Assembly: GCA_027673765.1 (NCBI GenBank)
Contig: JAQDWB010000004.1
Location: 96,427-160,426 of the forward strand
Length of the DNA: 64,000 nt
Direction: 5' to 3'
Origin: Coriobacteriaceae bacterium AM113-163
GTDB taxonomy: Bacteria; Actinomycetota; Coriobacteriia; Coriobacteriales; Coriobacteriaceae
Shown here: positions 46,723-54,624 of the stretch, one piece after another
Layout: every line of letters starts with the position of its first letter
Position numbering within the stretch: the stretch's first letter is position 1
Notes under the pieces: model-generated
Seen by the model: only the letters and a program-made list of their open reading frames with translations
What the model was told of the DNA's origin: nothing
Databases searched by the model: none
Made by a program: the position numbers and the translations under genes

Positions 46723-47723
46723 TGAAGGGAACGCATACCGTTGTCGTAGAGCGTGCAAAGGTCAAATACACGCTCACCTTTAAGCGCAACATCTCCTTTA
46801 TACGCGGCAACAGCGGGACGGGCAAAACGACGCTCATCTCGATGATACGCGACTACAACGACCGAGGACCGGAAAGCGGCGTTACACTCAGCTGCGACGT
46901 GCCCTGCGAAACGCTTTCCGGCAGACGCTGGGAGCGCGAGCTGTCGATCTTCGAAGATTCAATCGTCTTTCTAGATGAGGGCAACGAGTTTATCTATTCA
47001 AAGGACTTCGCCAAAGCCGTAAACGGCTCATCCAACTATTTTGTCCTGATATCTCGTCGCGATGCCAACGAGCTCCCCTACAGCGTCGACGAGATCCTAA
47101 AGCTAGTCAACACCACAAGCAAGACAATTAATGGCCGCAAGAGCGACAGACGCTTCTACTCGGTGACCAAGCCGCTATATGACCACACGGCAAGCATGTT
47201 GTATCAGGATCTAAATGTTGGATTCGAGATACCCGACGCCGTAGTTGTTGAGGATAGCAAATCTGGCTATCAATTCTACAACGCTCTTTGCAACCGACTC
47301 GGGATTCCCTGCTATACCGCTACCGGCGTTGCGAATCTAAAACGAACAATTCACGACTGCCCCGAACAAAACATTCTTGCCATAGGAGACGGCGCAGCGT
47401 TTGGCCCCTACATCGAAAAGGTGCTGGGACAGCGCGTTTACAAGAACGTTCGCTTGTTCCTCCCGGAATCATTTGAGTGGACACTTCTGCAATCTGGCCT
47501 CATCCCCAACAACGATATCCCAAAGATTCTCGAGGACCCCTCGAACTACATCGAGAGCCGCGACTACCTGAGCTGGGAGCGGTTCTTCACCGACGTATTG
47601 ATCAAGTACTCTGCAGACACTCGCTACGTCTACAGAAAGGCACGGCTCAACGAGCAGTACCTAAAGCCGCAGGCGATGGATGCAGTTGCAAGCGTCTTGC
47701 CCGAGTGTCTGAGGGCGGAATAG
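46722..47723 (+). CDS. P-loop ATPase with TOPRIM-like C-terminal region
   Basis: A 333-residue protein. Walker A is GNSGTGKT (29-36) and Walker B is SIVFLDEG (80-87), both in a short ATPase core; LISRRDANELPYS (109-121) may be a sensor segment. The second half has VVVEDSKSGYQFYNAL (174-189) and NILAIGDGAAFGPYI (217-231), an acidic-strand, helix, strand-Asp arrangement reminiscent of TOPRIM nucleases of the OLD type, though without an ABC signature in the ATPase. This reading is inference. With the preceding gene it forms a compact module that could act in defence or as a regulator. Confidence 0.65.
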   Translation: MKGTHTVVVERAKVKYTLTFKRNISFIRGNSGTGKTTLISMIRDYNDRGPESGVTLSCDVPCETLSGRRWERELSIFEDSIVFLDEGNEFIYSKDFAKAVNGSSNYFVLISRRDANELPYSVDEILKLVNTTSKTINGRKSDRRFYSVTKPLYDHTASMLYQDLNVGFEIPDAVVVEDSKSGYQFYNALCNRLGIPCYTATGVANLKRTIHDCPEQNILAIGDGAAFGPYIEKVLGQRVYKNVRLFLPESFEWTLLQSGLIPNNDIPKILEDPSNYIESRDYLSWERFFTDVLIKYSADTRYVYRKARLNEQYLKPQAMDAVASVLPECLRAE

Positions 47724-47750
47724 CGAGTCCTTAACATCATTTGGAAACCA

Positions 47751-47784
47751 GGCAACGCCCACGCTTTGGAGCTGCCGAGGGAAC
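47751..47784 (+). repeat. Direct repeat, copy 2 (displaced aroQ 3' end)
   Basis: Matches 46094-46127 at 30 of 34 positions. All four differences are single-base substitutions and the frame is kept through a TAA at 47796. Confidence 0.75.
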
Positions 47785-47875
47785 GACTGCTACACTAACC
47801 CTTGGGGCGACACATTAGGTATGTTTGTCCCTAAACTAAAGGAACTGTCCGATTAACATACAAAGGAGCACATCC

Positions 47876-49000
47876 ATGTCCCAGTACGATTACCTCGTCG
47901 TCGGTGCCGGCCTCTCGGGCGCCGTCTTCGCCAACGCCGCCATGCGCGCCGGCAAGTCGGTCCTGGTCATCGACCGCCGCGACCACATCGCCGGCAACGT
48001 CTACACCGAGGACGTCGAGGGCATCCAGGTCCACCGCTACGGCGCCCACATCTTCCACACCTCCATGAGAGACGTCTGGGACTACGTCAACCGCTTCGCC
48101 GAGTTCAACAACTACGTCAACTCGCCGGTCGCCAACTTCCACGGCAATATGTACAACATGCCCTTCAACATGAACACCTTCGCCAAGATGTGGCCGGGCG
48201 TCGTCACGCCGGCGGACGCCAAGGCCAAGATCGCCGAGCAGGTGGCCGCCGAGAACATCGGCGAGCCGGCAAACCTCGAGGAGCAGGCGCTGTCCCTCGT
48301 CGGCCGCGACATCTTCGAGACGCTCGTGAAGGGCTACACCGAGAAGCAGTGGGGCCGCGACTGCCGCGGCCTGCCCGCGAGCATCATCAAGCGCCTCCCC
48401 TGCCGCTTCACCTACGACAACAACTACTTCAACGACCGCTACCAGGGCATCCCCATGGGCGGATACACCAAGATGGTCGCCAACATGCTCGAGGGCATCG
48501 AGGTGCGCTGCGGCGTGGAGTACAAGGAGCTGGCCGCCGCCGAGCTCGATATCGCCGCCAGGACGATCTACTGCGGCCCCATCGACGCGTTCTACGACTT
48601 CAGGCTGGGCACGCTGGAGTACCGCAGCCTGCGTTTTGAGACCGAGACGCTCGACGAACAGGACCACCAGGGCGTGGCCGTGGTCAACTACACCGAGCGC
48701 GAGATCCCCTACACGCGCATCATCGAGCACAAGCACTTTGAGTTCGGCACGCAGGACAAGACCGTCATCACGCGCGAGTACCCGGCCGACTGGAAGCCCG
48801 GCGACGAGCCCTACTACCCCATCAACGACACCAGGAACGAGGCCCTCTACAAGCAGTACGAGGAGCTGGCGGCGCAGGAGGGCGACGTGATCTTTGCCGG
48901 ACGCCTGGGCGGCTACAAGTACTACGACATGGACAAGGCCATCGCCGCGGCCTTCGAGCTTGTCCGCAACGAACTGGGCGTGGAGCCGACTGAGGCGTAG
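47876..49000 (+). CDS. glf: UDP-galactopyranose mutase
   Basis: FAD enzyme converting UDP-galactopyranose to UDP-galactofuranose for surface glycans. The FAD motif is VVGAGLSGAVFA (about 8-19), then DRRDHIAGNVYTE, GAHIFHTS, YTEKQWG, RFTYDNNYFNDRYQGIP and GRLGGYKYYDMD. It is 374 residues. The ATG at 47876 follows AAAGGAG. Its base composition is like the core genome, unlike the neighbours on both sides. An inverted repeat GTATGTT/AACATAC (47818-47862) lies in its leader. Confidence 0.96.
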   Translation: MSQYDYLVVGAGLSGAVFANAAMRAGKSVLVIDRRDHIAGNVYTEDVEGIQVHRYGAHIFHTSMRDVWDYVNRFAEFNNYVNSPVANFHGNMYNMPFNMNTFAKMWPGVVTPADAKAKIAEQVAAENIGEPANLEEQALSLVGRDIFETLVKGYTEKQWGRDCRGLPASIIKRLPCRFTYDNNYFNDRYQGIPMGGYTKMVANMLEGIEVRCGVEYKELAAAELDIAARTIYCGPIDAFYDFRLGTLEYRSLRFETETLDEQDHQGVAVVNYTEREIPYTRIIEHKHFEFGTQDKTVITREYPADWKPGDEPYYPINDTRNEALYKQYEELAAQEGDVIFAGRLGGYKYYDMDKAIAAAFELVRNELGVEPTEA

Positions 49001-49030
49001 AGGCGAGGGCTCAGCCAGCCGATATAAGCA

Positions 49031-49078
49031 AACAGGAGGTCTGGCGCAGCGTTCATGAGCTGCGCCAGACCTCCTGTT
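49031..49078. terminator. Long perfect hairpin between glf and the AAA+ ATPase gene
   Basis: Two perfect 20-base arms (49031-49050 and 49059-49078, beginning AACAGGAGGT) with an 8-base loop lie 30 bases past glf and 9 bases past the convergent ATPase gene. A U-tract is poor on both strands. It probably terminates both transcripts. Confidence 0.65.
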
Positions 49079-49087
49079 ATTAGCGAA

Positions 49088-50269
49088 CTAGTCAATTCGT
49101 TCTGTACGCCTCAAATATCGATCAAACTGAGGTACAGTAAAATCAACCTCTCCTCTTGCGGCGGAGTAAATCATGCCCTTGCTAATTAATTGAGCTCGTA
49201 GGGGTCCAATAGACGAAACGTCTCTCCCCATATAATGAGCCACATTCGCGAGCGTACAGGGAAGCTCGCCGCAGCGAACCATGGCAATCAAAAACTCCTT
49301 TTGCCTTGGAGTGCATCGATCGTACCTAACGCTAAAGAAACCTTCGTCAAGACGCATATCCGTTATAGAGGTGCAGCCGAGCACGGTTTCTAGTGAAATG
49401 AACTTACTATCGGATAAAGTCCAAATGGTCGAACAAAGCTCCTGGATGAAATACGGGTAGCCCTCTGTATAGTCAATGATGACATCGACAGCCTCGTCGG
49501 AATAGCGCACATCAAGCTTTTGTGCGGGCCTGACAATAGCCTCAACCGCCTTGTCACGAGGAAGCGAATCGACCTTCACAAAGCTAAACTGCCTCTCGGA
49601 ATAGGTCTTGGCTTCGCCCAGCATCTTTAGAAGCTTGGGCAAGCCGGCACAGCCAAACATAACGGGAAGGCCAAGCTGGGTCGCGCGATGAAGCGCGCAC
49701 GCCAAGGCTTCAAGTTCTTCTTTACTGGCATACTGCAGCTCGTCAATTCCAATAAAAATCGAAGATCCTGCAGCTTGAGCATATTTTCCTAGAACGACAA
49801 GTATATCGGTAAAATCGCCAGATAGATTATGAGACGAGGCGAGAGACGCCCCAAGAACCTCTTCATTAAAGCCCAGAGACAACGAGCCATCGCCCGCATC
49901 AACAGATAGCGTTAAGGATGCAAACAGGTTCTTAATCTGTTCCAATTTACTCTTAACGAGTTCAATTCGATTAAGCGAAGCCGATAGCGAGCAACAAGCC
50001 GAAGCCAAAGGAGCAATCAAACCCTTCTTCTCTTCGACCTCAATATGGCGGACAAGAATACCCTCGCCCTCGGCTACTGATTCAATCGAGTTAAGCAATA
50101 CTGTTTTACCAACGCCCCTAAGGCCGTACAAAACAAGCGAACGGCTCTGGTAGTTCGCAGCAAGCGCCTTGAGTTGAAGAGAAGCCGCTTCGAGAATATC
50201 GTCGCGCCCGGCAAGATACTTGGGCATCGCGCCCGCACCGGGCGTATACGGATTGCGATAATCGATCAT
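49088..50269 (-). CDS. AAA+ ATPase with C-terminal winged helix (ORC1-like), role unknown
   Basis: A 393-residue ATPase: Walker A GLRGVGKT (49-56), Walker B IFIGIDE (171-177), a sensor-1-like PVMFGCAGLPKL and a lid region (DEAVDVIIDYTEGYPYFIQELC). The last ~80 residues (TPRQKEFLIAMVRCGELPCTLANVAHYMGRDVSSIGPLRAQLISKGMIY) form a winged-helix DNA-binding-like domain. The N-terminus NPYTPGAGAMPKYLAGRDD is typical of stand-alone ORC1-like AAA proteins in Actinobacteria. The ATG follows GGGAG. It stands alone, with lower GC than the core genome, suggesting acquisition. Confidence 0.82.
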   Translation of the reverse strand: MIDYRNPYTPGAGAMPKYLAGRDDILEAASLQLKALAANYQSRSLVLYGLRGVGKTVLLNSIESVAEGEGILVRHIEVEEKKGLIAPLASACCSLSASLNRIELVKSKLEQIKNLFASLTLSVDAGDGSLSLGFNEEVLGASLASSHNLSGDFTDILVVLGKYAQAAGSSIFIGIDELQYASKEELEALACALHRATQLGLPVMFGCAGLPKLLKMLGEAKTYSERQFSFVKVDSLPRDKAVEAIVRPAQKLDVRYSDEAVDVIIDYTEGYPYFIQELCSTIWTLSDSKFISLETVLGCTSITDMRLDEGFFSVRYDRCTPRQKEFLIAMVRCGELPCTLANVAHYMGRDVSSIGPLRAQLISKGMIYSAARGEVDFTVPQFDRYLRRTERID

Positions 50270-51037
50270 TGCAAGCTCCCAAAGAATAACGGCCGACCGA
50301 CAATTTGCTATATATCATACCAAGACAGCGATAGAGCGATACGGGCAGTAGAAAGCACAGTCCGGCGACAATCAACCAAAAAAAGCAGGAAGACGCCAAT
50401 TATCGATTTGCCAATTTCTACAGCATCACTCAATTACACCCTGAACGAGGTTTTATCACGAAAGCTGATGTGTACGCCAGTTCATGAAGTCGGTCGACAG
50501 CCATCCGCGTGAACCGACCATCAGCCAAAATATGATCGCATTCTCAACCATCGCAACGACACCTTCCTGAGGAACGTGTTATCGGTGGCGACGAACACCC
50601 TTGTCCTCGCGGCATGGACTCCCGCGCCGCCGTCGCCACAATTAACGTTCGGCGGTCACGCAAGCACACACGCCACCGTCGACGCCAGAGGTGCATCCGT
50701 GAACGATCCTCAAGCCGAGCGTGCCCATGCATGTCTCGAGACCGCCCCCCGTAGCCGTTCCCGCCGTCCAGCCCCGTCACCGCAGGACAGGACGGCCCCA
50801 ACGTCCATGATGGGGCTGATGGCCTGCTCGGTGAGTGGCCCGGGCGGCGATCGAATGCCTGCCATCCCGTCGGTCGACCTCGGGATGGCAGGGGTCTTCG
50901 GCATCGCGTCTGCTAATATCACCTTAGCGGTCCCCATCCATTCTCAATTAATTTAACTTTCACCGCCATAAAATAGAATACAAATGCGCGATTGCCTGGA
51001 TTTAGTAAAATAGCTACCGCGGAGAAAGGAGCGTCGA
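50270..51037. other. 768-base intergenic region with a decayed GC-rich patch
   Basis: 50270-50530 is AT-rich with no convincing frame. 50540-50935 is strikingly GC-rich compared with both sides. Reading the minus strand, one frame gives a protein-like stretch (ATDNTFLRKVSLRWL, about 50560-50600) interrupted by stops, and a plus-strand frame (50576-50956) is open but looks low-complexity. This fits a decayed gene or insertion remnant that I cannot name. A perfect 11-bp hairpin CCTGCCATCCC/GGGATGGCAGG (50858-50892) ends the patch. 50940-51037 is AT-rich and probably holds the licD promoter. Confidence 0.5.
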
Positions 51038-52147
51038 GTGCTCAACAAAATCAAGCAATTCTTACCAGCATCCTCCAGATCACTTCATGCTATGCACGAG
51101 GACATATTCAAACTGCAAGAAAAGCTGGATAGAATATATCAACGCATTGAAGTCGCTGACAACGGCATCAATATGAACATCAATTACAAATTCGACACTA
51201 TTGCAATTCCGATGATTGAATCTCTTTCTCTCAATCTCGATGCTCATGACGAACATATGAAAATGTTTGCCTGGGAAGAATTCAGGCAGCCAGGTGAGGA
51301 CATCCAGGAGGCAAAGGAGCGATTCTTTAGAGAGTTGCCCAAAGCAACTGGCGGCCTAAGGCTTTTACAGCTTGGGTGCTCAAAACTATTGGGGGAATTC
51401 GATACCCTCTGCAAAGAAAACGACATTAGCTATTGGATTAACTTCGGGACACTTATCGGAGCAATTAGGCATAAAGGATTCATTCCTTGGGATGATGATA
51501 CAGATCTCGGCATAATGCGAGATGACCTAGAAAAGCTATGCGATATCGTTCAGCATGATAATCGATATAAGATTTCAATTGCTTACGACCGCTTCGCTCA
51601 TTGTCGCCAAGTCAGATTTCTTTACAACGAGGAAAACATACCTTGCTTCCTCGATTTATTCATTTACGACTGGGCGCCGTCAATAGACAACAAATTCGCC
51701 GAAGAGCAGCGAAATCTTCGCGCGCAAATGGTAAAGGAAATGGATTCTGACGATAAATTGTTATTTTGGGAAGACGAGCCTTATTACTCAGGTGATAAAA
51801 AAGGTTTAATCCAAGAGCATTACGATCGCTGCCTTGAAAAATCCAAAGCAGTGGGGCTCATATGTGAGAGACAGCACGCAAAAGCCATCGTATGGGCTAT
51901 CGACAACCTAGATGATGGAAAACAAAAACAATGGGTCTACCCCATCGCGGACCTCTTCCCCACTAGAACGGTGCCATTTGAATGCGTTGAGCTCGAGGAG
52001 CCAAATAATCCTGGCCTATTCCTTTGGAGTCGCTATGGAGACATCTACGAGCTTCCAAATGACATAAACAGCCATTTCCAGCATGTCAATGATGACGAAC
52101 TGGAAAGCGGCCCCTCAAATCTCGCCATGAAACGTCTACTTGATTAA
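51038..52147 (+). CDS. LicD family phosphotransferase
   Basis: LicD-type proteins transfer phosphocholine or related nucleotide-activated phosphate groups to surface glycans. The signature is WINFGTLIGAIRHKGFIPWDDDTDLGIMRDD (about 139-169), with the catalytic-like DDDxD. An N-terminal coiled-coil-like part (about 15-75) precedes it. It is 369 residues. The start is GTG at 51038 behind GAAAGGAG. It is AT-rich compared with the core genome. The cytidylyltransferase gene just downstream (opposite strand) could supply its CDP-activated donor. Confidence 0.88.
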   Translation: MLNKIKQFLPASSRSLHAMHEDIFKLQEKLDRIYQRIEVADNGINMNINYKFDTIAIPMIESLSLNLDAHDEHMKMFAWEEFRQPGEDIQEAKERFFRELPKATGGLRLLQLGCSKLLGEFDTLCKENDISYWINFGTLIGAIRHKGFIPWDDDTDLGIMRDDLEKLCDIVQHDNRYKISIAYDRFAHCRQVRFLYNEENIPCFLDLFIYDWAPSIDNKFAEEQRNLRAQMVKEMDSDDKLLFWEDEPYYSGDKKGLIQEHYDRCLEKSKAVGLICERQHAKAIVWAIDNLDDGKQKQWVYPIADLFPTRTVPFECVELEEPNNPGLFLWSRYGDIYELPNDINSHFQHVNDDELESGPSNLAMKRLLD

Positions 52148-52157
52148 TGGTTCAATT

Positions 52158-52193
52158 ATTCCCCGTGCGAAGGTCAAACCTCGCACGGGGAAT
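52158..52193. terminator. Terminator between licD-like and tagD-like genes
   Basis: ATTCCCCGTGCG/CGCACGGGGAAT with an inner AGGT/ACCT, followed on the plus strand by ATTTTATT. It serves both convergent genes. Confidence 0.75.
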
Positions 52194-52196
52194 ATT

Positions 52197-52673
52197 TTAT
52201 TGAGCAAGCCTGCCCTTCACTTCTGTCGTAGAGATTCCGGGGGTACGATCCAGGTAGACAACATCACAGATGTCTTTTAACGATTCGAAACGAGGGTCGC
52301 CAGCCCAGTCTCCCCCCATACAGACAATATCAGCATGATACATTTTGATGTCACACGGCTTTTGATCCCAATTATCTTCGGGGATAACCAAGTCGACATA
52401 GCGCAAAGCTTCAAGCATTTCGCGCCTCACGTCATAGGAGTAGAAGCTGTTTTTTCCCTTAAGGGCATTAAATTCGTCCGTAGATAAGCCAACAATTAAA
52501 TAGTCACCAAGCTTAGAAGCTTGCTGCAGAAGACGAATATGACCGTAGTGAAGCAGATCAAACGTTCCGTACGTGAGTACTCGTTTTAAAGAATGACGAT
52601 TCTCAGCACTTGTCAAACCGTTCTCAAGCAGTTCGGGGTTGGCCTCAATCCGAACAGATGATAGTTTTTCCAT
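52197..52673 (-). CDS. tagD: TagD-like cytidylyltransferase (glycerol-3-phosphate type)
   Basis: Makes a CDP-alditol such as CDP-glycerol from CTP. The nucleotidyltransferase signature is TYGTFDLLHYGHIRLLQQA (GTFD at 36-39, HYGH at 42-45) and the C-terminal RTPGISTTEVKGRL is the second CTP-binding motif. It is 158 residues; TagD is ~130, and the extra ~30 are N-terminal (VRIEANPELLENGLTS). It lies opposite the licD-like gene in a polysaccharide region, so the product may be a donor for phosphate-linked decoration. The exact substrate cannot be told. Confidence 0.87.
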   Translation of the reverse strand: MEKLSSVRIEANPELLENGLTSAENRHSLKRVLTYGTFDLLHYGHIRLLQQASKLGDYLIVGLSTDEFNALKGKNSFYSYDVRREMLEALRYVDLVIPEDNWDQKPCDIKMYHADIVCMGGDWAGDPRFESLKDICDVVYLDRTPGISTTEVKGRLAQ

Positions 52674-52680
52674 CAGCTAC

Positions 52681-52711
52681 TCCATATAAGAAGAGCCGTC
52701 ATTTTGACGGC
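52681..52711 (-). terminator. Terminator downstream of tRNA-Arg(TCT)
   Basis: GCCGTCA/TGACGGC, 7 bp with a 3-base loop, followed on the minus strand by TCTTCTTATATGG. It lies between the tRNA and the tagD-like gene. Confidence 0.6.
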
Positions 52712-52725
52712 CCAATAAATGCGGG

Positions 52726-52799
52726 TGCTCCATGGCGGATTCGAACCGTCGACCTTGGGATTAGAAGTCCCCTGCTCTATCCAACTGAGCTAATGGAGC
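52726..52799 (-). tRNA. tRNA-Arg (anticodon TCT)
   Basis: Acceptor GCTCCAT/ATGGAGC (perfect), D stem GCTC/GAGC, anticodon loop CTTCTAA (anticodon TCT), T loop TTCGAAT, discriminator A. CCA is not encoded. Two stem mismatches are seen: G27-A43 in the anticodon stem and A50-C64 in the T stem. Confidence 0.92.
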
Positions 52800-52853
52800 A
52801 TAGAGTCATGTAAGTACGCCAGAAGCGTGTTTACACAACGTGTAAATTATAAC

Positions 52854-53621
52854 CTACTTAAACTGGTCGTGGTATGCCTTGCACACCTCATCGACGGGAC
52901 CATCCATGCGTAGGTCGCCTTTCTCGATCCAAACCGCACGCTGGCAAATGCGTTCAACCTGCTCCATGGAGTGAGAAACAAACAACACCGTTACATCACC
53001 GCTCTCAATAAAATGCTGAATACGACGCTCGCATTTTTGCTGGAAGAACACATCACCAACAGAAAGCGTCTCATCAACAATAAGGATATCGGGCTCGGTA
53101 ATAGTAGCGATAGCAAAGGCAATACGAGCAACCATGCCCGAAGAGAAGTTCTTAAGCGGCATGTCGACAAAGTCTTTAAGCTCGGCGAACTCGATGATGT
53201 CATCGAAGCTCGCGTCAATAAACTCCTTGGTATAACCAAGCAGAGCACCGTTAAGGTAGATATTCTCGCGTGCCGTAAGCTCGGGATCAAAGCCGGCGCC
53301 CAGCTCGATGAGCGGGGCGATGTTGCCGTGAACCTTAACCTCACCCTCACTGGGCTCCAGAACGCCAGCAACGATCTTAAGCATCGTAGACTTGCCGGAA
53401 CCGTTGGTACCAACCAGACCGACAACCTCGCCACGATGAACATTAAAGGAGATGTGCTTAAGCGCGCGGAACTCTTCAAAGAAGAGCTCGTGCTTTGCAA
53501 GCTTAATAAAGTATTCCTTGAGGTTCGTCAAAGACTCAGACGCCATATTGAAGATCATAGTGACGTCTTTAACCTCAACAGCAAGAGGCTGCTTGCTGTA
53601 ATCAACCGTAGTCGCAGACAT
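52854..53621 (-). CDS. Polysaccharide ABC exporter, ATP-binding protein (TagH/Wzt-like)
   Basis: ATPase of an export system for lipid-linked glycans or teichoic acids. Walker A GTNGSGKST (about 72-80), signature NFSSGMVAR, Walker B ILIVDETLSVGD and the switch HSMEQ are present; VHGNIAPLIELGAGFDPELTARENIYLNG is typical of the TagH/Wzt/RfbE group. It is 255 residues, lacking the C-terminal substrate-binding domain of some Wzt, so substrate choice rests elsewhere. It follows the permease by 11 bases. Confidence 0.93.
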   Translation of the reverse strand: MSATTVDYSKQPLAVEVKDVTMIFNMASESLTNLKEYFIKLAKHELFFEEFRALKHISFNVHRGEVVGLVGTNGSGKSTMLKIVAGVLEPSEGEVKVHGNIAPLIELGAGFDPELTARENIYLNGALLGYTKEFIDASFDDIIEFAELKDFVDMPLKNFSSGMVARIAFAIATITEPDILIVDETLSVGDVFFQQKCERRIQHFIESGDVTVLFVSHSMEQVERICQRAVWIEKGDLRMDGPVDEVCKAYHDQFK

Positions 53622-53632
53622 AACAGCGCTCC

Positions 53633-54478
53633 TTAAATATAGAGAATAAACTTGTGCTCGGTCTTATGGAACACGGTATAGCCAATAACAAGGGCGACAA
53701 CGGCCCAAACAACACACAGGCCAAACGTAAGCGCGGAAGGCACAGTATTGAACAGGAAAATATCGCGCATAAACTGCAGATAGTTGTACATAGGATTCAC
53801 AATGACCAGCACCTGAATCCAATGGGCCATCTGGCTAATGTAATCGGTGGTCCAGAAAATAGGCGTCAGGTACATCCATGCGGTGATAACGACGGTCCAC
53901 AGGTGCATAACATCACGGAAAAATACGGCAAGCGCCGAGAGCATCATGCCCAAGCCCATGCAAAAGCACATAAGCAAAAACAGGCAAACCGGCAGCAAGA
54001 TTAAATGCCAGGTAGGAAGAACATGGAACCACAGCATAACCAGCGCGACGGCAACCAGAGAGAAGGCAAAGTTAACGAGCGAGAACAGCACCTTCTGAAC
54101 CGGGAACACCCAGCGGTGCACCTTAACCTTTTTAAGCAAGGACGACGCCGCGATGATGGACATGAGTGCCTGGTTCGTCGACTCGGACATAACCGAGAAC
54201 GTAATGTTGCCGACAATCAGGTACAGCGGATACATCTCGGGCGTTATGGAACCATTGCGGCTCTGACCAAAAATGGTCGAGAACACAATGGACATGACGA
54301 CCATCATAAGAAGCGGATTGAGTACCGACCACGCAACACCCAAAACGCTGCGACGATACTTAATCTTAAAATCCTTAGTGACAAGCTGCCTCAGGATGTA
54401 TTTGTCTTTTTCGAAATCATTTTTAGCGTGAGAGGCCGGCTTAGCCACCGCTTTCTGACTATCTACGCTGTCAGTCAC
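53633..54478 (-). CDS. Polysaccharide ABC exporter, permease (TagG/Wzm-like)
   Basis: Membrane half of the glycan exporter. It is an ABC-2-type permease of 282 residues with six membrane helices; LRQLVTKDFKIKYRRSVLGVAWSVLNPLLMMVVMSIVFSTIF is diagnostic. The start is GTG at 54478 with AAGGAG 7 bases before; longer in-frame starts upstream lack a good ribosome site. It is divergent from the glycosyltransferase gene at 54625. Confidence 0.92.
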   Translation of the reverse strand: MTDSVDSQKAVAKPASHAKNDFEKDKYILRQLVTKDFKIKYRRSVLGVAWSVLNPLLMMVVMSIVFSTIFGQSRNGSITPEMYPLYLIVGNITFSVMSESTNQALMSIIAASSLLKKVKVHRWVFPVQKVLFSLVNFAFSLVAVALVMLWFHVLPTWHLILLPVCLFLLMCFCMGLGMMLSALAVFFRDVMHLWTVVITAWMYLTPIFWTTDYISQMAHWIQVLVIVNPMYNYLQFMRDIFLFNTVPSALTFGLCVVWAVVALVIGYTVFHKTEHKFILYI

Positions 54479-54600
54479 GGACCATCTCCTTGTCTCGTAA
54501 TTCATAACAGTGGAAAGTATAGCCTTCAAAGACGGCAACTAACCCAGCGATGTAAATATGGAAAAGTACCCCATATCAAATACAGGCATCTGACGGCAGG

Positions 54601-54606
54601 TATACT
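54601..54606 (+). promoter_or_regulatory. -10 box of the glycosyltransferase gene at 54625
   Basis: TATACT 18 bases before the ATG; the -35 is not clear. Confidence 0.4.
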
Positions 54607-54624
54607 AACAACCCGTAATAAGTT

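Larger units (their letters stand above)
46094..47798 (+). mobile_element. Candidate integrated two-gene cassette bounded by aroQ 3'-end repeats
   Basis: About 1.66 kb between the two copies of the aroQ 3' end. It contains a terminator hairpin, a promoter-like TATAAT, a DUF4869-like gene and a P-loop ATPase gene, and no integrase or transposase. The distal copy reads in frame as a diverged aroQ terminus (GNAHALELPRERLLH then stop). Site-specific insertion at a gene's 3' end leaves this pattern; a decayed tandem duplication of aroQ is the alternative. Confidence 0.5.

Noticed and set aside
47831..48736. Minus-strand open frame of 301 codons opposite glf
   Set aside because: Antisense shadow of glf, rich in Val/Asp/Ala from reversed codon bias, no family resemblance.
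50576..50956. Plus-strand ORF of 126 codons in the GC-rich patch
   Set aside because: Low-complexity Ala/Pro/Ser/Arg composition, no ribosome site, and it spans a strong hairpin; more likely a remnant than a gene.
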